Positions 1 to 9,410 of a DNA stretch of 64,000 bases are shown here, in pieces. The first letter of the stretch is position 1, and each line of letters opens with the position of its first letter. Position numbers and translations under genes: made by a program. A model generated the notes under the pieces. It did not search any database and was not told where the DNA came from. It was given only the letters and a program-made list of their open reading frames with translations. Source of the DNA: Legionella waltersii (GTDB lineage: Bacteria; Pseudomonadota; Gammaproteobacteria; Legionellales; Legionellaceae); the NCBI RefSeq assembly GCF_001468085.1, contig NZ_LNZB01000060.1, forward strand, positions 582,257 to 646,256, given 5' to 3'.

Positions 1-581
1 AATGAAATAATTAGCTTCAATGCTTCATCAATACTCATACTTAACTCAATAGCGTCCTTTTTGGGGACCATCATTAAAAAGCCAGAGGTTGGATTTGGAG
101 TTGTTGGTATAAATATTGATATCATATCCTGTTTTGATTTCTCATTAATTTCTTCAACGGTTGTTCCTGTCTGAAAGCCGACACTCCAAATTCCCTTTCT
201 GGGGTATTCGACTAATAGAGCTTTGCGAAATGCTTGACTATTGGTTGAAAAAACAGCATGAATAACTTGCTTCACCGCATTATATATTGACCGGACCAGA
301 GGTATCTTTGCGAGTATGGACTCTCCCCAGCTAACCAGCCTTTGCCCAAAAAAATTCGTGGCTAATAATCCTGTTGCAAACAACAAAAGTAGCGATAAAA
401 TAACCCCTAATCCTGGGATATAGGTGCCGAATATATTTTCAGGGCGATAGGCATTAGGAAATAAACGAAAAATACCATCCAATAAATCAACGATAAAGCG
501 CACAACTCCAATAGTAACTAAAATGGGTAGCCAAACTACCAATCCAGTTAATAGATACGCTTTAATGGATTTTGACTTCAC
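1..581 (-). CDS. DUF502 family membrane protein (3' end outside window)
   Basis: The leftward frame opens with GTG at 581 and is still open at base 1, so only about 193 codons are visible. Translation shows an N-terminal hydrophobic segment (about residues 7-30), a second one after a LFPNAYRP stretch, and the sequence IPLVRSIYNAVKQV followed by FMMVPKKDAI-like strands. This is typical of DUF502 proteins, which have two membrane helices and a soluble C-terminal part. The biochemical function is not established. The stop codon of the upstream fmdB-like gene overlaps the GTG by one base (TAGTG), so the two are probably translationally coupled. In Legionella-like genomes this pair often precedes aspS, but that region lies outside the window. 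Confidence 0.8.
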   Translation of the reverse strand, partial: MKSKSIKAYLLTGLVVWLPILVTIGVVRFIVDLLDGIFRLFPNAYRPENIFGTYIPGLGVILSLLLLFATGLLATNFFGQRLVSWGESILAKIPLVRSIYNAVKQVIHAVFSTNSQAFRKALLVEYPRKGIWSVGFQTGTTVEEINEKSKQDMISIFIPTTPNPTSGFLMMVPKKDAIELSMSIDEALKLIIS

Positions 582-889
582 TAATCTTCACCTTGAGTTG
601 ATTTTGTAGACTCTGATGAATTTGAAGCTGGTGACTCTGTCGATTTTTGCTCACTCGATGTGGGCTCAGTGGAGCTGTCTCCGGAAGAAGATTTTACATT
701 GCTTCCTTTGTTTTTAAAATCAGTTGCATACCAACCAGTTCCTTTTAACTGAAATCCTGCTGGTGATATGAGTTTTACAACTGTATTTTCAAAACATTTA
801 GGGCATTGTTTTACTGGTGCGTCTGAAATTTTTTGCATCAAATCAAAATGGTGATGACAACTTGAGCACTCATATTCATAGATTGGCAT
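581..889 (-). CDS. FmdB-family zinc-ribbon protein
   Basis: This 102-residue protein begins MPIYEYECSSC and carries two Cys pairs (C8-x2-C11 and C29-x2-C32), followed by a GFQLKGTGWYATDF motif. That is the FmdB/CxxC_CxxC_SSSS putative regulatory zinc-ribbon signature. The tail from about residue 62 is low-complexity and rich in Ser, Thr, Glu and Lys, as usual in this family. The precise role is unknown; the name comes from a proposed regulator of formamidase. It is the first gene of a two-gene leftward unit with the DUF502 gene, overlapping it by one base. Confidence 0.85.
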   Translation of the reverse strand: MPIYEYECSSCHHHFDLMQKISDAPVKQCPKCFENTVVKLISPAGFQLKGTGWYATDFKNKGSNVKSSSGDSSTEPTSSEQKSTESPASNSSESTKSTQGED

Positions 890-991
890 CTAACCTTTCT
901 CCATAGCCTTTATAATTGGAAATTTAACTTTATATTATAATGCCTTAGGGTATTCAAGCGCAAGAAAAAAACAATTTGATAGGATGTTTTA

Positions 992-1059
992 TTCGCTACG
1001 TTAAGGTCTTGGCTCAGATTTGCTGGGAGCTAACCGAGCCAAGACCTTAAAGTAGCGAA
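992..1059. repeat. 24-bp inverted repeat / probable terminator hairpin after bioD
   Basis: Bases 992-1015 and 1036-1059 are near-perfect reverse complements. The arms begin TTCGCTACGTTAAGG and end CCTTAAAGTAGCGAA, with a single mismatch, and a 20-base loop lies between them. The hairpin starts two bases beyond the end of bioD, so it probably ends the leftward biotin transcript. The long stem lacks a clean T-tract, so it may instead be a dispersed palindromic repeat that doubles as a terminator. Confidence 0.6.
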
Positions 1060-1060
1060 A

Positions 1061-1708
1061 TCAGGGCGTCTTGTGCGGTGGCCAGATAAACTCCCTAATT
1101 CCCTGATTATAAGGAGCAACACCCAATAAAGGAAAATTTAACTTGTGTTTCAAAGTATCAATATTCTCATCCAACATTAACATCTCTGGATCAATACAGT
1201 TCGCAACCCATCCAATGCACTCAACATGATTCAACTCCATAACAGCTTGAGTCAATAAAGCATGATTTAAGCACCCAAGCTTCATTCCCACGACCAGTAT
1301 AACTGGGAATTCGGTTAATTTTAGAAAATCCAACCAAGTGGATGTTTCGTTTAAAGGAACCATTAATCCACCGGCACCTTCAATAAACAACGTATTAATA
1401 GTGGGATCTGAAAAATTTAAGCAATATGAGGCAATCGCCTGAATATCTAAGGTAGAACAGGCCTCTTGAGCTGCTAGGTGCGGTGATACTGGAGATTTAA
1501 ACCGCCATGGATTGATTAAGTCCATCGGTAAATCGCTATGTTTCTGGTGTAACAACGCATCAGAATTGAACAGCTCCCCATCAATTTCATCACAACCGCT
1601 GGCTATTGGTTTAATGGCGGCTGAATCATTAACTAATCGATTCAATTGATTTGTAATGTAAGTTTTTCCACAATCCGTATCAGTTCCAGTAATAAAGTAT
1701 TTTTTCAT
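1061..1708 (-). CDS. bioD: Dethiobiotin synthetase
   Basis: BioD closes the ureido ring of dethiobiotin from 7,8-diaminopelargonate, CO2 and ATP in the cytoplasm. The protein is 215 aa and starts [17 protein letters not shown], which is the BioD P-loop (usually GTDTEVGKT). [11 protein letters not shown] at about residues 109-119 is the second ATP/substrate-binding motif. Length is normal for the family. Its ATG overlaps the bioH stop by four bases, so it is the last gene of the bioB-bioF-bioH-bioD unit. Confidence 0.95.
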   Translation of the reverse strand: MKKYFITGTDTDCGKTYITNQLNRLVNDSAAIKPIASGCDEIDGELFNSDALLHQKHSDLPMDLINPWRFKSPVSPHLAAQEACSTLDIQAIASYCLNFSDPTINTLFIEGAGGLMVPLNETSTWLDFLKLTEFPVILVVGMKLGCLNHALLTQAVMELNHVECIGWVANCIDPEMLMLDENIDTLKHKLNFPLLGVAPYNQGIREFIWPPHKTP

Positions 1709-2424
1709 TTAATAAACTCTAAAAAGTCTTTTATAAAAAGATCGGTGTGCGAGAGAAATGGCATATGAGCTGCTTTTTTATATAACACGTAGTGAAGATC
1801 TGGATAAATAAGCTGCATTTTTTCCATGACTTTTACCGGGGTAATGGGATCGAGGCGCCCAAAATAATAGGCGACAGGCATAGTCAACTGGTTGATTTTA
1901 TTGCGAAAATCCCATTCACCTAGAATAGTTAAACCATGTTGAAGCCCTTCCGAAGAAGGTGGACTACCCAATGGTATAGATAGGTTTTTATAATTCATTT
2001 GCAAAGAAATAAATTCGTTTAAAGTGCTTTTTATATCTTTGGATAAATTGTTGTAAAAGTGGGAAAAAACATCCGCCTCAACCCCAGGCCAATCTTGGTC
2101 CTTAATAAAATGCGGAGAGGAAGTGATATTTAATAATCGTTTTACCTTAGTGGGTGACTCAATGGCAAGCCTGGTTGCATAAAGTCCACCCATTGACCAC
2201 CCAACCAAATGAAACTGTTCGGGAATCCGCTTGAATAAATTGGATTTGAAGGATTCCCAATTCATCATAGGCGTCAAACCAAAACCTGGTAAATCGACAA
2301 GAATTAGTTGGATTTCCTTTTCAAGAAAAGGGATTAAATGCTCCCATATTTTTCTATCAAACCCCCACCCATGAAAAAAGACAACGGGTATTCCATGACC
2401 ATATTTAGACACATGTACGTTCAT
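1705..2424 (-). CDS. bioH: Pimeloyl-[ACP] methyl ester carboxylesterase
   Basis: This 239-aa alpha/beta hydrolase carries HGWGFD (oxyanion region, residues 18-23), the nucleophile elbow GWSMGG with Ser77, a late Asp in GRLDPITP and the catalytic His in AAHMPFLSH. This is the BioH pattern. BioH removes the methyl group from pimeloyl-ACP methyl ester, ending the BioC-BioH pathway to pimeloyl-ACP. It lies between bioF (20-base overlap) and bioD (4-base overlap). A bioC gene, often next to bioH, is absent here. A looser assignment would be a general carboxylesterase, but the biotin operon position makes BioH much more likely. Confidence 0.88.
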   Translation of the reverse strand: MNVHVSKYGHGIPVVFFHGWGFDRKIWEHLIPFLEKEIQLILVDLPGFGLTPMMNWESFKSNLFKRIPEQFHLVGWSMGGLYATRLAIESPTKVKRLLNITSSPHFIKDQDWPGVEADVFSHFYNNLSKDIKSTLNEFISLQMNYKNLSIPLGSPPSSEGLQHGLTILGEWDFRNKINQLTMPVAYYFGRLDPITPVKVMEKMQLIYPDLHYVLYKKAAHMPFLSHTDLFIKDFLEFIK

Positions 2425-3550
2425 AAATTAAATGCAACTCATTAAATAGTTTATCAATTTGTTTTTCAGTATGTTTATAATTAATAATTATTCGCAATCC
2501 AGATGCTTGCTGGTTTACAGTAGGTACTCGAACAGCAGAACAATTGATGCCCTGTTTTTTTAACTGTTCTGCATAATACATGGCCTTTTTAGCACATCCT
2601 AGTCTAAGTTGTTGAATACACGACTGTGATTCTGTCCAACTTAAAGGTGAAATTCGACGCCTTTCGTTAAAATAAAGAATGAGTTGTTTTAATTTATCTC
2701 TACGCTCATCCGCATCGACAATGATCTCGATTGTTTTGAGAACTGCATAGCACAATGCTGGGCTGATAGCAGTGGAATAGATGAATGATCGCCCAGCTTG
2801 TAATAAAGCCTCTATCCAATGAGATGCGCCAGCAATCACCGCCCCTTGAGCAGCACATGCTTTTCCTAAAGGGATAACTCGTAAAGGAACCTCTTTCTGA
2901 GTGAGTTGATGATGATCAACAGCTCCTCGACCTTGTCGACCTATCACACCAAAGGAGTGAGCTTCATCGACAAACAGATCAAATCTCTGATTCACATTCA
3001 GCGACCACATCGAGTGTAGTGGAGCCTCTTGACCAGACATACTGAATATCCCCTCAGTTAGAACAGCAACATTCCCTGATGTTTTATTTAATACCTTATT
3101 TAGATTGTCCAAATCATTATGAGAATAGCGATTGAATTGAATACCTGCTAATGACAAACCATCGTAAATCGAGGCATGACAATTTTTGTCAATAATGCAC
3201 GATGCTCTGATTTGACCCAGTAATGAACAAACCGCTAAATTGGCCGCATATCCGGAAGAAAAAATAAGACAATCATCCACACCCAATAGCTCGGAAACTG
3301 TTCTTTCTAACAATTGATGTTCAGGGTGATAACCACTCAATACCATTGATGCACCGCTGCCATTGGGCGAAGTCTTGAACGCTTTCTCATAGACAGAAAT
3401 GATTCGAGAGTCACCAATGAGAGATAAATAATCATTTGAATCAAAATAGATATCTGATTGACGATTAGAATCGTTAAGCACTCTACGTCGAAACAGCCCT
3501 TTATCTCTTAGCCGATCGGTGTATTCAATGATTTGCTGACTTAAGGACAT
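2405..3550 (-). CDS. bioF: 8-amino-7-oxononanoate synthase
   Basis: BioF is a PLP enzyme that condenses pimeloyl-ACP with L-alanine to give 8-amino-7-oxononanoate. The 381-aa protein has [12 protein letters not shown] near the N terminus, [16 protein letters not shown], the cofactor aspartate in [11 protein letters not shown], and the PLP lysine in [15 protein letters not shown]. All are characteristic of the alpha-oxoamine synthase family. Its ATG follows the bioB stop directly with no gap, so coupling is likely. Confidence 0.95.
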   Translation of the reverse strand: MSLSQQIIEYTDRLRDKGLFRRRVLNDSNRQSDIYFDSNDYLSLIGDSRIISVYEKAFKTSPNGSGASMVLSGYHPEHQLLERTVSELLGVDDCLIFSSGYAANLAVCSLLGQIRASCIIDKNCHASIYDGLSLAGIQFNRYSHNDLDNLNKVLNKTSGNVAVLTEGIFSMSGQEAPLHSMWSLNVNQRFDLFVDEAHSFGVIGRQGRGAVDHHQLTQKEVPLRVIPLGKACAAQGAVIAGASHWIEALLQAGRSFIYSTAISPALCYAVLKTIEIIVDADERRDKLKQLILYFNERRRISPLSWTESQSCIQQLRLGCAKKAMYYAEQLKKQGINCSAVRVPTVNQQASGLRIIINYKHTEKQIDKLFNELHLIYERTCV

Positions 3551-4504
3551 TTAAACCATCTCTGTCAAACCAAGCTTGCTAAATAGTTTTTTGTCTTGAA
3601 CTCTCTGTGGGTTCCCTTCAGTTAATAGTTTATCACCTATAAAGACAGAGTTTGCCCCAGCAAAATAGCACAAAGCTTGAAGCTCATCGCTCATTTCTGT
3701 TCGACCAGCAGTTAGTCTTATTACACTGGTTGGCATAATGATACGCGCTGTAGCAATAGTTCTAACAAGCTCAATTCCCTCAACTGGCTCTGCCTTAGCC
3801 AGTGGTGTGCCTTCTACAGGGATTAATCGATTGATCGGTACACTCTCTGGGGGAGTATCCATGTTCGCTAATGTGTATAAAAACTCAATGCGATCCTCTC
3901 TTGTTTCGCCCAATCCCAGAATGCCACCACAACAGACGTTGATACCTGCAGCTCTTACTTGCTCCAACGTATCTAAGCGATCACTAAACTTTCTCGTAGT
4001 AGCGACTTTGTCATAATAGGAAGGCGAAGTGTCAATATTATGGTTGTAATAATCAAGACCGGCTTCTTTTAAATCTAAAGCTTGCTCTCTAGTCAGCATA
4101 CCTAACGTCATGCAGGTTTCTAATCCAAGTGATTTAACACCTTCGATCATTTCTTTTAATTGAGGCATCGCTTTATCTGGAGGGCATCTCCATGCAGCCC
4201 CCATACAAAATCGTTTCGCACCACCTTCTTGGGCTTTTTTTGCAGACTGTATAACATCCTGTACGGACATCAGTTTTTCTTTTTCAACATGCGTTTTATG
4301 ATGACCACTTTGAGAACAATATCCACAATCTTCTGGACATGCCCCTGTCTTAATGCTTAGTAGGGTAGCAAACTGTAGCGAATTATGGTCATGATATTTT
4401 CGATGTATTGTGTGGGCTTCAAACAGTAAATCATTAAACGGTTTTAGATATATTGACTCAATTTCTGCTATTGACCATTTTTTTTTAGTATCACTCACTT
4501 CCAT
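3551..4504 (-). CDS. bioB: Biotin synthase (radical SAM)
   Basis: BioB inserts sulfur into dethiobiotin using SAM radicals and an auxiliary [2Fe-2S] cluster. The radical-SAM motif is visible as [12 protein letters not shown] (CxxxCxxC, about residues 54-65). Further BioB hallmarks are [22 protein letters not shown] and [12 protein letters not shown]. Length is 317 aa. The ATG at 4504 abuts its AGGGG, which is too close for a normal ribosome site. A GTG at 4498 (third codon) has the same AAGGGG about six bases upstream and may be the true start. It is the first gene of the leftward biotin unit, and its -35 box lies inside the putative BirA operator. Confidence 0.95.
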   Translation of the reverse strand: MEVSDTKKKWSIAEIESIYLKPFNDLLFEAHTIHRKYHDHNSLQFATLLSIKTGACPEDCGYCSQSGHHKTHVEKEKLMSVQDVIQSAKKAQEGGAKRFCMGAAWRCPPDKAMPQLKEMIEGVKSLGLETCMTLGMLTREQALDLKEAGLDYYNHNIDTSPSYYDKVATTRKFSDRLDTLEQVRAAGINVCCGGILGLGETREDRIEFLYTLANMDTPPESVPINRLIPVEGTPLAKAEPVEGIELVRTIATARIIMPTSVIRLTAGRTEMSDELQALCYFAGANSVFIGDKLLTEGNPQRVQDKKLFSKLGLTEMV

Positions 4505-4528
4505 CCCCTTTTATTTTTAATGATGAAC

Positions 4529-4556
4529 ATGATAAAGTCACCGGCTTGCTTGTCAA
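4529..4556 (-). promoter_or_regulatory. Predicted sigma-70 promoter of bioB
   Basis: Reading leftward, TTGACA (4556-4551) and TATCAT (4534-4529) are separated by 16 bases, 25 bases before the bioB start. This is a perfect -35 and a good -10. The -35 hexamer overlaps the left half of the BirA-like operator, so repressor binding would block RNA polymerase. Confidence 0.6.
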
Positions 4557-4582
4557 CCAAAATTTCAAAACATGGTTAACAC
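4550..4582. promoter_or_regulatory. Putative BirA (biotin) operator
   Basis: TTGTCAACC (4550-4558) and GGTTAACAC (4574-4582) are separated by 15 bases. They closely match the BirA half-sites TTGTAAACC and GGTTTACAA, known with 14-16 base spacers in gammaproteobacteria. The element sits between the divergent bioB and bioA genes, as in E. coli. Its right half starts on the last base of the bioA start codon and covers codons 2-4. A BirA protein with a helix-turn-helix domain would be required; none is encoded in this window. Confidence 0.7.
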
Positions 4583-5900
4583 CAAAGAATTAATTCAAAA
4601 AGACCTTCAACATATTTGGCATCCTTGTACTCAAATGAAAGATTTTGAAGATTTTTCTCCACTTGTAGTTCATGGTGCAAAGGGAAACTATTTATACACT
4701 GACCAAGGCCAGTTAATTGATGGCATCTCAAGCTGGTGGTGTAAGTCATTAGGTCATGGGCATCCTAATGTTATTGCAGCCATAAAAAAACAACTCGATC
4801 AGTTTGAGCATGTAATTAGTGCTAACACTACGCACCCTCTGGCTGTTGAGCTTGCGGAAACATTAAGAACAATAACAGGCAAGCAACATTCATTCTATGC
4901 AAGCGACGGCTCCAGCGCTATAGAAATTGCCATGAAATTAGCAATACATGCTACACAACTTAAGGGTTACAACACCAAGAATAAGTTTGTCTCATTAAAA
5001 AATGGGTATCATGGTGAAACATTAGGTACTTTGGCTGTTAGCGATTTAGGATTGTTTAAAGCCCCTTACCAATCATTTGGAATCAATTCGTATATTATTA
5101 ACGAAGTACCCTATGTCGTTAATGGGGAAGATCCCTATTGGAATAACTGTGACAATCATTGGGCTATCATTGAAAAAGAATTGGATACTATAAGTGACCA
5201 AGTATGTGCCATTATTTTTGAACCAATCGTTCAAGGTGCAGGTGGTATGCTTTGCTACAGCCAAGATCTGTTACGAAAGCTATCCTTATGGGCAAGCAAG
5301 AACGATGTATTTTTGATTGCAGATGAAATCATGACAGGAATTGGCCGTACAGGTGAATGGCTTGCTTGTCAACATGCTCAAGTTGAACCAGACATTCTTT
5401 GTTTATCAAAAGGATTAACCTCAGGCTCCATACCTTTTAGTTGCGTTATGATAGATCATGACATATTTGATTTATTTTATAACGACTACGATGCCAAAAA
5501 ATCATTCTTACATTCACACACCTACAGTGGAAATCCATTAGGTGTCGCTGCTGCATTAGCTACTATCCATACAATACAAAATGAGAATTTGCTTGATCAT
5601 GCAAAAAACATAGGTTCAATGATGTTTAAGCAAATGCAACAAATCGCCCAGATCAGTGGTTGTTTGACCAATGTTCGTGGAATTGGTGCAATCACTGCAG
5701 CGGACTTAGTGGATCCGCCCAAACAACGAATGGGTTATGAAATCTATAAAACAGCAATTAGTATGGGAGCCTTAATTCGCCCACTGGGTAACACCGTGTA
5801 TTGGTTACCCCCTTTAAATACAAACGAAGAAATAATTATGAATTTAGCTGAAATCACACTAAACTCAATACTAGAGGCCTACAATACAAATAGGAAATGA
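4572..5900 (+). CDS. bioA: Adenosylmethionine-8-amino-7-oxononanoate aminotransferase
   Basis: BioA transaminates 8-amino-7-oxononanoate to 7,8-diaminopelargonate with SAM as amino donor. The 442-aa protein contains HIWHPCTQM at residues 14-22, DGISSWWCKSLGHGHP, YASDGSSAIEIAMKLA, the PLP aspartate in LIADEIMTGIGRTG and the PLP lysine in CLSKGLTSG. It is transcribed opposite to bioBFHD. I see no convincing Shine-Dalgarno before the ATG, and the BirA operator runs into the first codons. This start matches the usual BioA N terminus, so an upstream start is unlikely. It overlaps the next gene by four bases (ATGA). Confidence 0.95.
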   Translation: MVNTKELIQKDLQHIWHPCTQMKDFEDFSPLVVHGAKGNYLYTDQGQLIDGISSWWCKSLGHGHPNVIAAIKKQLDQFEHVISANTTHPLAVELAETLRTITGKQHSFYASDGSSAIEIAMKLAIHATQLKGYNTKNKFVSLKNGYHGETLGTLAVSDLGLFKAPYQSFGINSYIINEVPYVVNGEDPYWNNCDNHWAIIEKELDTISDQVCAIIFEPIVQGAGGMLCYSQDLLRKLSLWASKNDVFLIADEIMTGIGRTGEWLACQHAQVEPDILCLSKGLTSGSIPFSCVMIDHDIFDLFYNDYDAKKSFLHSHTYSGNPLGVAAALATIHTIQNENLLDHAKNIGSMMFKQMQQIAQISGCLTNVRGIGAITAADLVDPPKQRMGYEIYKTAISMGALIRPLGNTVYWLPPLNTNEEIIMNLAEITLNSILEAYNTNRK

Positions 5901-7492
5901 ATCAATACATTCATAGGATATTACGGTTTGTAAATCAGCACTTCCGATTTCTATGGTTTATAGGATATGTGTTTATTTTGCTGTTAGCACTGTCTATTAA
6001 TTCTCAAATTAGTCTTACTACTTCATACAATGAACTAAAAGACGCTTCCAACGAGATTAGCAACAACCTAGACCGGTTTTTTGAAGACCTTTTCCAAGAG
6101 GTATACGCCATACCTGTCTATGGAAAAAAAGTCAATTGCAACTCTGAATTATACCCTCTTCTGGAGCATATCACTTTAAATAATCCTAACATAAGCGGTG
6201 TAATTATTCGTGATAAAGAGCAATCTATTATTTGCAGTACATTACCAATGAATGACGGTAAGTTAAGTAAAACGATAAAGGCTCGAACCATCCTTGGCCC
6301 TTTTACTCTTCAATTATTTGATCAGCCTACTTACGTAGTAAAACAACAAATCGGAAATTTATACGTTGATCTCATTATAGTTGCTTCAGTAATTAGTAAA
6401 CAAATGCAAACATCCTTTAACGTTTCAAGCTCTGTTGCTCTATTTAACTCACTTGAAAACAAAAACATTTTACGCATTGAACAAAATCCCGATCATCACA
6501 GTTGGATGACTAGTCCTAATCCAGAAACTATGAATACACATAATTTTAGAGGTATTTTTGCGGTTGATAAATTGCAAAGTATCAATGACGTATCCGTTGT
6601 TGTGTTTGAAAACTCAACCACTATAAAAGCACGTTTTTGGCGCTATCAAATTATATTGACAGTCATTTTTTCTATCGCTTCACTGGTACTCTATTACCTA
6701 TGTAAGATGGTTCTACAAAAAAGATACTCACTGCATGGACTGATGAAAATAGCTGTTAAAAATAAGGAATTCTTTCCTGTATACCAACCATTATTTAATC
6801 AGGAGTTAGCAAGGTTTACTGGAGTGGAAGTTTTGCTACGGTGGAGGGATGAAGAAAACAACATTATTATGCCAGATGTATTTATTTCTGAGGCAGAAAT
6901 AACAGGTCTAATTATTCCGATTACTCTACAAATTATTGACCTAGCATTAAAAGATTCTAAACCAGTACTAAGAAATTATCCTTATTTTCATATCGCTTTT
7001 AATTTATCAGCTCTGCATTTTACTGATCCGTATTTTTTTACTCATTTTTATAAACTTATTGAAAAATATTCAATCTCATCAAGCCAAATTTTATTAGAAA
7101 TCACAGAAAGAGACCTTCTCGATAAGAATGATTCTATTTTTAAGGATAAAATGCTTGAATTAAGACAAAAAGGTTTTTCATTAGCCGTTGATGATTATGG
7201 CACAGGACATGCAAGCATAAGTTATTTACAGCATTTTCCCTTTAATTATTTAAAGATCGATAAATTATTTATACAAGCAATAGGAACAAAAGCTATAACC
7301 GAGTCATTAAACGATGCCATTATTCAAATGGCAAAAGGATTAGGACTGATAATTATTGCTGAAGGAGTTGAAACAGCCGAACAAGTAGATTTCTTAACAG
7401 AGCGTCGTGTGGGTTTGTTACAAGGATGGTTTTATTCTAAAGCACTTAGTATACAAGAGTTGTCAATTTTGCTACAAGGAGAAATAGAATGA
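5897..7492 (+). CDS. CSS-motif EAL-domain cyclic-di-GMP phosphodiesterase
   Basis: This 531-aa inner-membrane protein has a first membrane helix at about 19-37, a periplasmic domain to about 248 and a second helix at about 250-270. A cytoplasmic EAL domain runs from about 285 to the end. The periplasmic part has Cys81 and a CST motif at Cys113, as in CSS-motif domains (PF12792), which sense redox through a disulfide in E. coli PdeC-type proteins. In the catalytic domain EVLLRW (E311) replaces canonical EALLRW, and the DDYGTG loop and IAEGVET are intact, so phosphodiesterase activity is plausible. It starts within the bioA stop (4-base overlap) and overlaps the following cysteine-rich gene in the same way. 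A link to biotin is not obvious and may be positional only. Confidence 0.88.
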   Translation: MNQYIHRILRFVNQHFRFLWFIGYVFILLLALSINSQISLTTSYNELKDASNEISNNLDRFFEDLFQEVYAIPVYGKKVNCNSELYPLLEHITLNNPNISGVIIRDKEQSIICSTLPMNDGKLSKTIKARTILGPFTLQLFDQPTYVVKQQIGNLYVDLIIVASVISKQMQTSFNVSSSVALFNSLENKNILRIEQNPDHHSWMTSPNPETMNTHNFRGIFAVDKLQSINDVSVVVFENSTTIKARFWRYQIILTVIFSIASLVLYYLCKMVLQKRYSLHGLMKIAVKNKEFFPVYQPLFNQELARFTGVEVLLRWRDEENNIIMPDVFISEAEITGLIIPITLQIIDLALKDSKPVLRNYPYFHIAFNLSALHFTDPYFFTHFYKLIEKYSISSSQILLEITERDLLDKNDSIFKDKMLELRQKGFSLAVDDYGTGHASISYLQHFPFNYLKIDKLFIQAIGTKAITESLNDAIIQMAKGLGLIIIAEGVETAEQVDFLTERRVGLLQGWFYSKALSIQELSILLQGEIE

Positions 7493-7956
7493 AAAGTATC
7501 AGATTCTTTTATTATTTATTCTTTGTATTTGCATTATTCTCTTCAATCGCAAATGCAAACCCCAATAGCTACTGGCAATGTCAAACTCAAGACAAAGAGC
7601 TCTATGAGTGGACTGCTACCAATTTTTATCAAAAAGTTGCTATTAATTTAGCTTACTCTGATTGTAAGAAAAACAGTAAGTTTCCAGAAAGTTGCTCCAC
7701 GTCTATATCAAGTTGTGATCACTTCGTTGATGGTATCAGTACAAGTCCATTGTGGAGATGCACCACTTACGATCGTGTAGCCCAACCATGGAAAAGTAAT
7801 TATTACAGAGAAAGAGACGATGCAGCACTTGCATCACAAGCATTTTGCAAAGATAAAAGCACTGTGCCTGAAACTTGTTATACAAACACAGCAACTTGCG
7901 AAAATATAAATGTCGGAGCAGAGGTTGATGGTCTATTCGGTGGGGTTAACTGGTAA
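7489..7956 (+). CDS. Exported protein with two cysteine-rich repeats, function unknown
   Basis: The 155-aa product begins with a signal peptide (KSIRFFYYLFFVFALFSSIANA, cleavage after about residue 23). The mature part is an internal duplication. Each half runs W-x-C, then a second W about a dozen residues on, then A...C, then P-(E)-(S/T)-C and (S/T)-C. The halves start YWQCQTQDKE and LWRCTTYDRV. Each repeat has four cysteines, suggesting disulfides in the periplasm. I do not recognise the family. It is coupled by ATGA overlap to the CSS-EAL gene, which has a periplasmic redox-type sensor, so a shared envelope role is conceivable but unproven. Its 3' end overlaps coaE. Confidence 0.75.
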   Translation: MKSIRFFYYLFFVFALFSSIANANPNSYWQCQTQDKELYEWTATNFYQKVAINLAYSDCKKNSKFPESCSTSISSCDHFVDGISTSPLWRCTTYDRVAQPWKSNYYRERDDAALASQAFCKDKSTVPETCYTNTATCENINVGAEVDGLFGGVNW

Positions 7957-8530
7957 TATTGCTAGCGGAAAAAGTACTGTTGCTCATCTTTTTTCAAAAC
8001 TAGGGGTCCAGGTTATCAATGCAGATAACATTGCTAGAGAGCTCACTGCAAAGAACTCCCCAATTTATTTGCAAATAGTTTCTCACTTTGGTAAATCTAT
8101 TCTTGATCAGTCTGATCATTTAAATCGACCTAAACTACGTGAAATTATCTTCAAAGACTTAAAACAAAAGGAATGGCTTGAACAGTTACTGCACCCTGCC
8201 ATCAGAATCAAAATGCAACAAGAGGTATCAAAAACAAACTCAGCATACTGTCTAATTGAAATCCCTTTATTGACTAGTAAGGATGATTATCCATACTTAA
8301 ACAGAATTCTTGTTGTTACAGCTCCTATAGAAACCCAAGTTATGCGCGTAGTCACTAGAGATAATTGCTCGAAACAACACGCATTGGATATCTTGGCTTC
8401 TCAGCCATCATTGTCTAGTCGATTGGCCCTTGCAGATGATGTTTTAATCAATGACAATACAATACAAGCATTGAAGTCAAAAGTGGAAAAACTACATCAT
8501 AGGTATTTACAAGAAAGCAGCCTCAGCTAA
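7928..8530 (+). CDS. coaE: Dephospho-CoA kinase
   Basis: CoaE phosphorylates dephospho-CoA in the last step of CoA synthesis. The P-loop GLTGNIASGKST lies at the N terminus, INADNIARELT follows as the substrate aspartate region, and LLHPAIR and IEIPLL are typical CoaE segments. I chose the ATG at 7928, which is preceded by AGAGG about five bases upstream. An in-frame ATG at 7910 would add six residues (MSEQRL) and lengthen the overlap with the preceding gene. From 7928 the protein is 200 aa, normal for CoaE. It is followed by zapD, the usual gammaproteobacterial order. Confidence 0.93.
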   Translation: MVYSVGLTGNIASGKSTVAHLFSKLGVQVINADNIARELTAKNSPIYLQIVSHFGKSILDQSDHLNRPKLREIIFKDLKQKEWLEQLLHPAIRIKMQQEVSKTNSAYCLIEIPLLTSKDDYPYLNRILVVTAPIETQVMRVVTRDNCSKQHALDILASQPSLSSRLALADDVLINDNTIQALKSKVEKLHHRYLQESSLS

Positions 8531-8627
8531 ATTTGCATATGTCTTTTATTTTCAATAACTTTTGTGATAGTCTGTTGCCAGTTTGTCATGTAACCACTAT
8601 TATTTTCGCTAAGGATGGCATAAATGT

Positions 8628-9374
8628 ATGTCTAATCAGATGATAACTTTTCAGCTTGCTACCCATTTCCTATCCCGTATAGCGTTACGTTTAGAGTATT
8701 TATTCAAATCCATAAATCAAGCATGTCATGAGTCGCACGAAGTTATCCATCGTTTTGCTCTCAAAAGCATGATCGAAATTGCTGAAGTCATTGAAAAGCC
8801 CGAGCTAAAAAGTCGGTTTATTAAGGAGTTAATTCGCATCGAACATGTTTTAAAAAAACCCAATCAACTAAGCAGTAATGCGTTGATTGATACTTTGGCT
8901 ACTCAGATTCACGTAATAAGCCATGTACCCGGACGCTTCAGTAACTCAATACAGGATGATGAATTTTTAAGAACCCTGCGCCAGATTCATCACCCAAATA
9001 CCAGAGAATGCGAGTTTAATTCCCCCCAATTGGTGCTATGGTTTGATTCTGAGGCAAAAGTAAGACAACAACAATTCACCAAGTGGCTTCATTGCCTAAG
9101 TGATTTAGAAGACACTGTAAATATTTATTTATCATTACTTAGAAGTACAACAGAGTTTATCGCCATTCGAGCGCAAAACGGTTTTTACCAGCATAGTATT
9201 TCACCCAAACTGGTAAACCATCTTATTTTATTAAAAATGAAAAAAAACTTAGAAATTGCCCCAAAACTTCAGTTGGGACATCATAGCTTAACCATTCGTC
9301 TTTATGATCTAATTTCTTCCAGAGAAATTCACGACCAAAGTGTTGATATGGAAATTGCTTTTTGCCAGTTATAA
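8628..9374 (+). CDS. zapD: Cell division protein ZapD
   Basis: The 248-aa protein matches the ZapD/YacF family (DUF1342): ITFQLATHFLSRIALRLEYLF at the N terminus, PGRFSNSIQDDEFL in the middle, WFDSEAKVRQQQF, and the family C-terminal beta domain. ZapD crosslinks FtsZ filaments at the cytoplasmic Z-ring. It lies 97 bases after coaE. The small zinc protein yacG that often follows is absent, and the next genes run the other way. Confidence 0.9.
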   Translation: MSNQMITFQLATHFLSRIALRLEYLFKSINQACHESHEVIHRFALKSMIEIAEVIEKPELKSRFIKELIRIEHVLKKPNQLSSNALIDTLATQIHVISHVPGRFSNSIQDDEFLRTLRQIHHPNTRECEFNSPQLVLWFDSEAKVRQQQFTKWLHCLSDLEDTVNIYLSLLRSTTEFIAIRAQNGFYQHSISPKLVNHLILLKMKKNLEIAPKLQLGHHSLTIRLYDLISSREIHDQSVDMEIAFCQL

Positions 9375-9410
9375 TTGTAGACCACTTTAATCCTTTAAAT
9401 TCCTAACTAG

